NCBI GenBank assembly: GCA_035541895.1
Contig: DATKMK010000037.1
Location: forward strand, 1 to 64,000
From: DATKMK01 sp035541895
GTDB lineage: Bacteria; Desulfobacterota; Binatia; HRBIN30; JACQVA1
Reading direction: 5' to 3'
Length of the DNA: 64,000 bases
The notes beneath the pieces are model-generated. The model did not search any database. It saw nothing but the letters and a program-made list of their open reading frames with translations, and had not been told where the DNA came from. Of the stretch, positions 26,377 to 33,225 are shown in pieces; position 1 is the first letter of the stretch; each line of letters starts with the position of its first letter. Made by a program: the position numbers and the translations under genes.

Positions 26377-27131
26377 TTCGAGAAGCTGAAAGCAACCTCC
26401 GCTTTCTGCTTCGGCGCCACCGTCACCGTGGCGGTACGAGTGCCGAAGCGCTCGTGCCACGCCTCGACGACGTACTGACCCGCCGGTACGGCGGGCAACT
26501 CGAAGTGTCCGGCGGCATCCGTGACCGCGAAGTAGGGGTGGTCGAAGACGCCGAGGTACGCGCTCATCCACGGATGCACGTCGCACTTTAGCTGAATCAC
26601 GTTCTCCGGCTTGTCGATCACCAGGGTTCGCGAGGCGCCTTTGACGCCGAGATTGAAGTTCCACGGGCTCGACTGCTTCGGAAGGCCGTGGACGTTGTGC
26701 GCGAGGGGGTCGGCGTTCATGAAGCGGACTTCCTGGCCGGTCTGCGCGCCGGCGACGCGCGGCACGAACATGCAGCCCCGCTGATCGATCACCACGCTCG
26801 CCTCGGGAACGGCAAAGACTCGATCGCCCAAACCCGACTTGATGTAGACGAGGACGTTTTGCAGCATGCCGTCCTTGACTAGCACGTCGTCGAGCATCAA
26901 CGGTCCCGCGTGTTGTGCCTGACATTCGGCGAAACCGCGCAGCTCAATCCGGCGCGGCTCGGGAACGGAGCCGGAAAATGTGGCCCGCCCGCCAATCGAG
27001 CCAACAGTCGACGGGTCCAACGGCGTTGCCGCCCGCCGCGGCGATTCGCTCTTGCTGCAGGCGCCGAACTGCAGCGAGCCCACGATGAGCAGCGACACCC
27101 AGACCCGCGAGCGGTGCGAGGTCGTTTTCAT
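26373..27131 (-). CDS. Lipoprotein with plastocyanin-like copper site
   Basis: The 252-residue precursor has a lipoprotein signal ending in LQFGAC (Cys at about 25), so it should be anchored in the envelope. The central domain has QEVRFMNADPLAHNVHG and QLKCDVHPWMSAYLGV, giving His, Cys, His and Met in the order of a type-1 copper site. The C-terminal 60 residues (DAAGHFELPAVPAGQYVVEAWHERFG) are a carboxypeptidase-regulatory-like beta fold. It resembles methylamine-utilisation-type cupredoxin proteins; the redox partner is unknown. Confidence 0.82.
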   Translation of the reverse strand: MKTTSHRSRVWVSLLIVGSLQFGACSKSESPRRAATPLDPSTVGSIGGRATFSGSVPEPRRIELRGFAECQAQHAGPLMLDDVLVKDGMLQNVLVYIKSGLGDRVFAVPEASVVIDQRGCMFVPRVAGAQTGQEVRFMNADPLAHNVHGLPKQSSPWNFNLGVKGASRTLVIDKPENVIQLKCDVHPWMSAYLGVFDHPYFAVTDAAGHFELPAVPAGQYVVEAWHERFGTRTATVTVAPKQKAEVAFSFSN

Positions 27132-27185
27132 TGCTCGGGTGGTCTACGGTGTTCGCGCCGCCGACGCAAGACGGTTCCGGCCACC

Positions 27186-27214
27186 TTGACATACGACGAT
27201 CGATTCGCCATAAC
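27186..27214 (+). promoter_or_regulatory. Promoter of the rubrerythrin operon
   Basis: A perfect TTGACA (27186-27191), 17-base spacer and CATAAC (27209-27214). The predicted start is near 27221, inside a large palindrome (27214-27238). Confidence 0.65.
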
Positions 27215-27238
27215 TAATCAAGAACTGTTCCTGATAAG
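27214..27238. promoter_or_regulatory. Palindromic operator over the rubrerythrin transcription start
   Basis: A 25-base dyad centred on 27226. The inner arms are GAAC/GTTC around one T, then mismatch, then ATCA/TGAT, with only two mismatches over the twelve paired positions. It begins at the edge of the -10 box and runs to the AAGGAGG ribosome site. That is where a repressor would block transcription. The Fur-family gene at the end of this operon is the obvious candidate binder, but the sequence is not a classical Fur or PerR box. Confidence 0.6.
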
Positions 27239-27247
27239 GAGGACGAA

Positions 27248-27673
27248 ATGGCAAAGAGCCTAAAAAGCACGAAGACGCACGAGAACCTCAAGTCGGCATT
27301 TGCGGGAGAGTCGCAGGCGAATCGGCGCTACCTGTACTTCGCGCGCCGCGCGGACATCGAAGGCTATCCCGACGTCGGTGGCCTGTTCCGCGACACCTCG
27401 GAAGCGGAGACCGGGCACGCCTTCGGCCATCTCGACTTCCTCAAGGAAGTCGGCGACCCCTGCACGGGCGTGCCGATCGGCGACACGGAGAAGAACCTGA
27501 AGTCCGCGGTCCAGGGTGAGACCTACGAGTACACCGAGATGTACCCCGGATTCGCCAAGACCGCGCGCTCGGAAGGATTCGACGAGATCGCGGAATGGTT
27601 TGAGACACTGGCCCGTGCCGAGAAGTCGCACGCCGGCCGCTTTCAGAAGGGCCTCGACGGCTTGTCGCTCTAG
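27248..27673 (+). CDS. Rubrerythrin, diiron domain only
   Basis: Diiron peroxidase that detoxifies hydrogen peroxide. The 141-residue protein has the ferritin-like four-helix bundle: AFAGESQANRRYLYFARRA, DTSEAETGHAFGHL, AVQGETYEYTEMYPGFA and LARAEKSHAGRF supply the Glu and His iron ligands. The C-terminal rubredoxin domain of classical rubrerythrin is missing, so electrons must come from another protein. First gene of an operon with DUF3501 and a Fur regulator, behind a strong AAGGAGG site. Confidence 0.92.
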   Translation: MAKSLKSTKTHENLKSAFAGESQANRRYLYFARRADIEGYPDVGGLFRDTSEAETGHAFGHLDFLKEVGDPCTGVPIGDTEKNLKSAVQGETYEYTEMYPGFAKTARSEGFDEIAEWFETLARAEKSHAGRFQKGLDGLSL

Positions 27674-27682
27674 TGCCCGGGC

Positions 27683-27707
27683 GGCGGGGAGCGGACCGCT
27701 CCCCGCC
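27683..27707 (+). repeat. Intercistronic hairpin after rubrerythrin
   Basis: GGCGGGGAGCG (27683-27693) and CGCTCCCCGCC (27697-27707) form a perfect 11-base-pair stem with a three-base loop. It begins 10 bases after the rubrerythrin stop and 17 before the DUF3501 start. No T tract follows. It may act as a partial terminator or protect the upstream message, allowing more rubrerythrin than downstream product. Confidence 0.6.
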
Positions 27708-27723
27708 GGTTCACCCGATTCAT

Positions 27724-28308
27724 ATGAAGCCAATTGCGTTGGATGAAGTCGCCGGCCTCGATCGCTACGAGCGCGAGCGCGACGCATTTCGCCGGCAGAT
27801 CATCGAGTTGAAGAAGCGCCGGCGCGTCAGTGTCGGCGATGCGATTACATTCGTGTTCGAAAACCGCGACACCGTGCGGTTCCAGATCCAGGAGATGCTG
27901 CGCGCGGAGCACATCACCGATCTCGACAAGGTCCGCTGCGAACTCGATTGCTACAACCAATTGATTCCAAACCCTGGCGAGCTGAGCAGTACCATGTTGA
28001 TCGAGATCACCGAGCAGGACCAGATTCGACCGCGCTTGGTGAGTCTGATCGGCATCGATCGAGCCGTACGGCTGGAGGTTGACGGATTAGTCATTCCTGC
28101 GGAGTTCGAAGCGGGCCGCAGTACGGAAGACAACCTCAGCGCGGTGCAGTACGTTCGCTTTCACTTCGATGGCGCGGCACGCGGGCGGTTCATTGCCGGT
28201 GACGTACCGATCAGGCTGATCATCGATCATCCCAATTATCGGGCAACGACGGTGTTGGACGACGCCGTCCGCGCTGAGCTGGCGGCCGACCTTGCGAGCG
28301 ACGACTGA
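27724..28308 (+). CDS. DUF3501 family protein
   Basis: Function unknown. The family is repeatedly found next to rubrerythrin-like proteins. ATG at 27724 (after the intercistronic hairpin) gives 194 residues. The N-terminal half contains the typical segment RYERERDAFRRQIIELKKRRRVSVGD followed by FENRDTVRFQIQEMLRAEH; the rest is predicted mixed alpha/beta. No metal-binding or catalytic motif can be named. It overlaps the Fur gene start by 17 bases. Confidence 0.82.
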   Translation: MKPIALDEVAGLDRYERERDAFRRQIIELKKRRRVSVGDAITFVFENRDTVRFQIQEMLRAEHITDLDKVRCELDCYNQLIPNPGELSSTMLIEITEQDQIRPRLVSLIGIDRAVRLEVDGLVIPAEFEAGRSTEDNLSAVQYVRFHFDGAARGRFIAGDVPIRLIIDHPNYRATTVLDDAVRAELAADLASDD

Positions 28309-28723
28309 GTCCACGCATCCGGCGCTCCGGCGCGAACGGCAAACGCGCCAGCTCGAAGCGACCTACGCGGCGGTGCGCGATGCGCACGATCATCCGACGG
28401 CCGAACAAGTGCACGCGCGGGTCCGCCGGCGCATCAAAACGATCAGCCTCGGAACCGTCTATCGCAACCTGCAAAAGCTGATCGCCCAGGGGCATATTCG
28501 GCACGTTCAAGTGGGCGCGGGCAGCACTCGCTTCGACCGCATGGTCGATCCGCACGAGCACTTTGTGTGCGAAGCCTGCGGCGACATCGCCGACCTGGCG
28601 GCCAGCACGCCGGAGCACGCGCACGTGTCCGCGCTCAGACGGGCGGGCTACCGCGTCACGCGGCAAGCCGTGACGCTCTTCGGCACCTGCCCACGCTGCT
28701 CCGCCAAACGCGGACACCCGTAA
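28292..28723 (+). CDS. Fur-family transcriptional regulator (PerR-like context)
   Basis: A 143-residue winged-helix regulator. HPTAEQVHARV and SLGTVYRNLQKLIAQG form the DNA-binding half; the metal site contains FDRMVDPHEHFVCEACGDI, and a structural zinc site is given by CEAC and CPRC. Linkage to rubrerythrin suggests a peroxide sensor (PerR role), but PerR and Fur cannot be told apart from sequence alone. The start is TTG at 28292, inside the DUF3501 gene, so expression is likely coupled. Confidence 0.9.
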   Translation: MRATTESTHPALRRERQTRQLEATYAAVRDAHDHPTAEQVHARVRRRIKTISLGTVYRNLQKLIAQGHIRHVQVGAGSTRFDRMVDPHEHFVCEACGDIADLAASTPEHAHVSALRRAGYRVTRQAVTLFGTCPRCSAKRGHP

Positions 28724-28792
28724 GCGGCGGTATCGTCTTTCGACGAACCGGCCGAGCTGTTATGAAAGAGCCTGGCGCCGCCGCATCAGCAG

Positions 28793-29443
28793 ATGGACTT
28801 GCCGACACGCATTCCGCTTTTCCCGTTGCCGAACGTCGTATTGTTCCCCGGCGTGCCGCTGCCGCTGCACGTGTTCGAACCGCGCTACCGGGAAATGGTG
28901 CGCGACGCGCAGGCGACGCACGGGATCATCGGGATGGTGCTGCTGAAGGGCGACTGGCGACAGGATTACTATGGCCGGCCACCGATCTTCTCCGTCGGTT
29001 GCGCGGGACGGATCGTGAGCCTCGAATCGTTGCCGGATGGTCGGTCGAATATCTTGCTGCGTGGCATTCGTCAGTTCTCGATCATTCGCGAAGCTGGCAG
29101 TCGTTCGTACCGGGAAGCGGAAATCGAGTGGCAGCCGGCGGTGGTCGGCACCGGCATCGCGGCCGAGCAACGGCGGCACCTGATGGCGCTGCTCGAACAA
29201 TTCCTTTCCAACGACGCGGAACCGCCGATTCGCAAGCTCCTGCAGGACCAGTCATTGTCGGACGAGCTGCTCGTCAACTTTTTCAGCTATGCGCTGGACC
29301 TACTGCCGCTCGAAAAGCAAGGGCTGCTGGAGACGCCGTCCCTGAGTGCACGCGCCCAACAACTCTGCGAGGTTCTCGAGTTTCGTCTCGAAGAAACACG
29401 GCTCGCGGCGAAGGCGCCGGCCAGCGGCGATCGCTGGCATTGA
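28793..29443 (+). CDS. LON substrate-binding domain protein
   Basis: A 216-residue protein made of the N-terminal domain of Lon protease without ATPase or protease parts: RIPLFPLPNVVLFPGVPLPLHVFEPRYREMVRDA, then FSVGCAGRIVSLESLPDGRSNILLRGIRQF, and helical C-terminal segments. Such stand-alone proteins are common, and their role is unknown. It lies 69 bases after the Fur gene. Confidence 0.88.
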   Translation: MDLPTRIPLFPLPNVVLFPGVPLPLHVFEPRYREMVRDAQATHGIIGMVLLKGDWRQDYYGRPPIFSVGCAGRIVSLESLPDGRSNILLRGIRQFSIIREAGSRSYREAEIEWQPAVVGTGIAAEQRRHLMALLEQFLSNDAEPPIRKLLQDQSLSDELLVNFFSYALDLLPLEKQGLLETPSLSARAQQLCEVLEFRLEETRLAAKAPASGDRWH

Positions 29444-29449
29444 GCTACC

Positions 29450-29478
29450 TTGACATTGCCAGGGTCGCCTCATACTAA
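29450..29478 (+). promoter_or_regulatory. Likely promoter of nuoI
   Basis: A perfect TTGACA (29450-29455) with a poorer -10 region (CATACT at 15 bases or TACTAA at 17 bases). Transcription would begin within a few bases of the ATG at 29485, so the message would be almost leaderless. No Shine-Dalgarno is visible. Confidence 0.4.
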
Positions 29479-29484
29479 ACTCAA

Positions 29485-30084
29485 ATGATTGCCGATCAGC
29501 CCAAGACGATCCGCGGCGACCTCACGCTGCTGGAACGCTGGTACGTCACGGAGATTGTGCGCGGTCTGGCCGTCACGATGTACCGATTCTGGCGCAATCT
29601 TACCCTGCACGGCTTGCATGTTCTCGGGCTCGCGAAAGACCGGCGCGCGGCGATTACGGTTCAGTATCCCGAACAGCACAAGCGCTATCCGGACAATTAT
29701 CGGGGCAGTCATCGATTGACTCTGAAGGCCGACAGTTCGGTGCGGTGCACCGCCTGCTTCCTGTGCGCGACCGCCTGCCCGGCGAACTGCATCTACATCG
29801 AGGCGGGCGCGCATCCCGATCCGATGGTCGAGAAGTTCCCGCTGCGGTACGAGATCGACACGCTGCGGTGCATCTATTGCGGTCTGTGCGTCGAGGCCTG
29901 CCCGTGCGACGCGATTCGTATGGACACCTACGTTCACCCGAAGATTTGGGGCTACAACCGCGCCGACTTCATCGAGACCAAGGAAGTGCTCATGGGCAGA
30001 TCCAAGGTGATCGCCGAACGCGGCCGCGAGGCACTCCTCGACGATCTCTTGGCGGGCTATCAGGCCGCCGAACAGGCCCCGTAG
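29485..30084 (+). CDS. nuoI: NuoI-type 2x[4Fe-4S] ferredoxin subunit of complex I
   Basis: Peripheral-arm subunit of NADH:quinone oxidoreductase. The 199-residue protein has CTACFLCATACPANC and CIYCGLCVEACPCDAI, each a CxxCxxCxxxCP motif, and the family segments YPEQHKRYPDNYRGSHRL and DFIETKEVLM. It stands alone here: no other nuo gene is on either side. It may be a second copy or a displaced subunit. Confidence 0.92.
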   Translation: MIADQPKTIRGDLTLLERWYVTEIVRGLAVTMYRFWRNLTLHGLHVLGLAKDRRAAITVQYPEQHKRYPDNYRGSHRLTLKADSSVRCTACFLCATACPANCIYIEAGAHPDPMVEKFPLRYEIDTLRCIYCGLCVEACPCDAIRMDTYVHPKIWGYNRADFIETKEVLMGRSKVIAERGREALLDDLLAGYQAAEQAP

Positions 30085-30107
30085 GGAACCGCGCGCGCGA
30101 ACGACGG

Positions 30108-30374
30108 ATGAGCAAAGTCACCATCGCCTTCCTGGTGGCGTCGACGACCATCATGCTCGTAACGTTCGGCAAGGGGATGAGCGTCCTGCATGGCGGCGAT
30201 GTCGGCGGACACCTGCAGTGGGCGCTGATCGCAATGGTGGCGGTATTGGTCGCCAACTGCATTGCGATCGTACACGCGGCACAGAGTGATCGGATCATCC
30301 GCACGCTTCGCCGGCAGCTCGCAGACGGCCACGAGCAGCAGGGTCATGGACGCAACGCGGGCACAGCGCTATAA
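30108..30374 (+). CDS. Small two-span membrane protein
   Basis: An 88-residue protein with two hydrophobic segments (VTIAFLVASTTIMLVTF and WALIAMVAVLVANCIAIVHAA) and a polar, His-containing tail. No family recognised. It starts 23 bases after nuoI and is probably in the same transcript, so it may help anchor or accompany that ferredoxin; this is inference from position only. Confidence 0.65.
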   Translation: MSKVTIAFLVASTTIMLVTFGKGMSVLHGGDVGGHLQWALIAMVAVLVANCIAIVHAAQSDRIIRTLRRQLADGHEQQGHGRNAGTAL

Positions 30375-30412
30375 ATAGACACGAATTCCGGCACGAATTG
30401 AGGACGAGCACC

Positions 30413-31621
30413 ATGGCGAAAACCTTCAAAGACCTCATGCAGGAGGCGCGGCAATCGGTGCCCGAGTGGGGCATCGACGAAGTGAAGTCCCGACTGTCCA
30501 ACGGCGGGGGTTACACGGTGCTCGACGTGCGCGAGCGTGAGGAGTATCGCGAAGGCCACCTCCACGGCGCGATCTCGGTGCCGCGGGGCTTTCTCGAGCT
30601 TCGGGTCGAAGAGGCCGTCCCCGATAAAGACACCCCCATTGTTGCGTACTGCGCCGGCGGGACGCGTTCGCTGCTGGCGGCCAAGCAATTGCGGGAAATG
30701 GGCTACCGCAACGTCACCTCGATGAGCGGCGGGTACAGCGCCTGGAAAGGCGCCGGCTATCCGTGGGCGCAAGAGTTTCAGTTCTCGCCCGACCAACTCA
30801 CGCGCTACAGTCGCCACTTCATTCTTCCCGAGGTGGGCGAGAAGGGGCAGGCGAAGCTGCTGCAGTCGAAGGTGCTGCTGATCGGCGCTGGCGGTCTCGG
30901 CTCGCCGTCGGCATTCTATCTGGCGGCGGCGGGCGTCGGTACGCTCGGCTTGGTGGACAACGACGTGGTCGACATGAGCAATCTGCAGCGCCAGATCCTC
31001 CACACCAACGACCGCGTCGGCACGCCGAAAGTCGAGTCGGCGCGGCAAACGCTGACGGCGTTGAATCCGGACATCAACATCATCGGCTATCAAGAACGGC
31101 TCAGCTCCGAGAATATTCTGGAGATCATCAAGAACTACGACGTGATCGTCGATGGGTGCGACAACTTCCCCACGCGCTACCTCGTCAACGACGCTTGCGT
31201 GATGACCGGCAAACCCAACGTTCACGGCAGCATCTTTCAGTTCGAAGGTCAGGCATCGGTGTTCTACCCGCACAAGGGCCCCTGCTATCGCTGCCTGTTT
31301 CCCGAGCCGCCGCCGCCGGGAGCCGCTCCCAGTTGCCAAGAGGCAGGGGTGCTCGGCGTGTTGCCGGGACTGGTCGGGACCGTCCAGGCGCTTGAGACCA
31401 TCAAGCTGCTGCTCGGCATCGGCAAGCCGTTGATCGGCCGCATGGTGTACTTCGACACGCTGAGCATGGAGCTGCGCATCCACAAGCTTCGCAAAGACAA
31501 ACATTGCCCCGTGTGCGGCGAGCACCCGACGGTGACCAAGTTGATCGACTACGAAGAGTTTTGCGGCTTGCGGAACGCGCACGCCGCACCGGCATCGCAA
31601 TCAGCCGACGCCTCGGCGTAG
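30413..31621 (+). CDS. moeB: Rhodanese-MoeB/ThiF fusion (sulfur-carrier adenylyltransferase)
   Basis: Activates the C-terminus of a ThiS/MoaD-type sulfur carrier by adenylation and probably loads it with sulfur. Order: N-terminal rhodanese (about 15-115; VLDVREREEYREGHLHGAI, active Cys in VAYCAGGTRS), then the E1-like domain (GAGGLGSPSAFYLAAAGVG nucleotide site; DMSNLQRQILH) with zinc ligands CYRC and CPVC. In MoeZ-type proteins the rhodanese is C-terminal, so the order is swapped. ATG at 30413 preferred over TTG at 30398. Confidence 0.9.
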   Translation: MAKTFKDLMQEARQSVPEWGIDEVKSRLSNGGGYTVLDVREREEYREGHLHGAISVPRGFLELRVEEAVPDKDTPIVAYCAGGTRSLLAAKQLREMGYRNVTSMSGGYSAWKGAGYPWAQEFQFSPDQLTRYSRHFILPEVGEKGQAKLLQSKVLLIGAGGLGSPSAFYLAAAGVGTLGLVDNDVVDMSNLQRQILHTNDRVGTPKVESARQTLTALNPDINIIGYQERLSSENILEIIKNYDVIVDGCDNFPTRYLVNDACVMTGKPNVHGSIFQFEGQASVFYPHKGPCYRCLFPEPPPPGAAPSCQEAGVLGVLPGLVGTVQALETIKLLLGIGKPLIGRMVYFDTLSMELRIHKLRKDKHCPVCGEHPTVTKLIDYEEFCGLRNAHAAPASQSADASA

Positions 31622-31666
31622 CAGCGGCGGGCGCCGGTGCGCGCCGCTCCCTGAGAGGGCCGTGTC

Positions 31667-33046
31667 ATGAACGATCGACCGCGCGAAGAGTGTGGTGTTT
31701 TCGGAGTCTTTGGACTGCGCGCTGCGGCTCGCCTCACCTATCTCGGACTGCACGCGCTGCAGCACCGCGGGCAGGAATCGTCTGGGATGGTCGTCGGCGA
31801 CGGTACCCAATGGCATCGCCACGTCGGTATGGGCTTGGTCGATCAAGTCTACGATCACGACATCGTTGCGGGGTTGCCGGGCGACATCGCGATCGGTCAC
31901 AACCGCTACTCGACGCACGGGACGTCGACGCTCGACAATGCGCAGCCGGTTCGGCTTGGGGAAGGATCGTCGTCGATCGCGCTCTGTCACAACGGCAACT
32001 TACTGAATGCGGAGGATGTTGCGCCGGGCTGGCCGCCGCAAACATCCGACACGCGCTTGCTCGGGCACGCCCTCGACGCGGTGAGGCGCGATGATCGCTG
32101 GGCCGACGGTGCTGCCGAGTTGCTCGGGCGTGTCGCCGGTGCGTTCTCGCTGCTCGTAGTTCATCGCCGCGCACTTTACGCCGTCCGGGATCCGCACGGC
32201 TTTCGGCCGCTGGTGCTCGGCCGCTTGAACGAGGGCTGGGTGGTGGCGTCGGAATCCTGCGCGTTTGATCTGGTCGGCGCGCGAGTCGAGCGTGAAATCC
32301 AACCGGGCGAGATGCTGTGCATCAGCGACGACAGGATCGAGTCGGGACGGATTGGAACGGCCACGCCCAACCCGTGCGTCTTCGAGTGGATCTACTTTTC
32401 GCGCCCGGACAGCGTGGTGTTCGGGCGCAGCGTCGGCGAGGTTCGCGTCGCGCTCGGCCGTGAACTCGCGCGCGAAAGCCCCGCCGACGCGGACTGCGTA
32501 GTGCCGGTGCCCGACTCGGGCAACTTTGCCGCGACGGGTTTCGCCCGCGAGGCCGGCCTGCCGCTGGTCAACGGCCTGATTCGTAACCACTACGTCGGCC
32601 GCACCTTCATCGAGCCCGAGCAACAGACGCGCGATCTCAAGGCGCGGATCAAGTACAACGTCTATGCGCCCGACGTGCGCGGTCGAGGCATCGTCTTGGT
32701 CGACGACTCGCTGGTGCGTGGCACCACCATCCGCGCGCTGGCGCAGATGCTGCGCGACGCGGGCGCGCGCGCGATCCATCTGCGCATCAGCGCACCGGCA
32801 CTTCGTCACGAGTGCTTTTTCGGCGTCGATATTCCCGATGAGCGCTTACTGATCGCGGTCGGGCGCACGGAAGCGGAGATTGCGCGCATCCTCGGCGTCG
32901 AGAGCGTCGGTTACCTCTCCTTGGACGGCGTCGTGCGCGCTGCCAATCCCGACGGGTCGGTGTGCCATGGCTGTTTTTCTGGACGCTATCCGGTCGCGAC
33001 GAACGTGGGACTCGGGCGCGAACCGTCCCTTGGCCTCACGGGATGA
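31667..33046 (+). CDS. purF: Amidophosphoribosyltransferase
   Basis: First committed step of purine synthesis: PRPP plus glutamine to phosphoribosylamine. The N-terminal nucleophile is Cys9 (EECGVFGVFG), implying removal of an eight-residue propeptide. The PRPP loop is GIVLVDDSLVRGTT. Cys residues in NPCVFEW, RHECFFG and VCHGCFSG match the four [4Fe-4S] ligands of the Bacillus-type enzyme. 459 residues, complete. Confidence 0.97.
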   Translation: MNDRPREECGVFGVFGLRAAARLTYLGLHALQHRGQESSGMVVGDGTQWHRHVGMGLVDQVYDHDIVAGLPGDIAIGHNRYSTHGTSTLDNAQPVRLGEGSSSIALCHNGNLLNAEDVAPGWPPQTSDTRLLGHALDAVRRDDRWADGAAELLGRVAGAFSLLVVHRRALYAVRDPHGFRPLVLGRLNEGWVVASESCAFDLVGARVEREIQPGEMLCISDDRIESGRIGTATPNPCVFEWIYFSRPDSVVFGRSVGEVRVALGRELARESPADADCVVPVPDSGNFAATGFAREAGLPLVNGLIRNHYVGRTFIEPEQQTRDLKARIKYNVYAPDVRGRGIVLVDDSLVRGTTIRALAQMLRDAGARAIHLRISAPALRHECFFGVDIPDERLLIAVGRTEAEIARILGVESVGYLSLDGVVRAANPDGSVCHGCFSGRYPVATNVGLGREPSLGLTG

Positions 33047-33225
33047 TTCTGGTAAGCGGTTCCGCGAGGCGATCACGCGGACTGTGACGCCTTCTCAGCA
33101 GATGGCAGGTGGTTGATGTAAAGGACGGCGCAGGCGAACGCGCAGGGGAGGGGCGGACGATGGTGGGTTGGGCAAGCGGGGCGTATGAGCTGGAGCGCGA
33201 TCGGTGTACGCGAGTTGACACGGCA

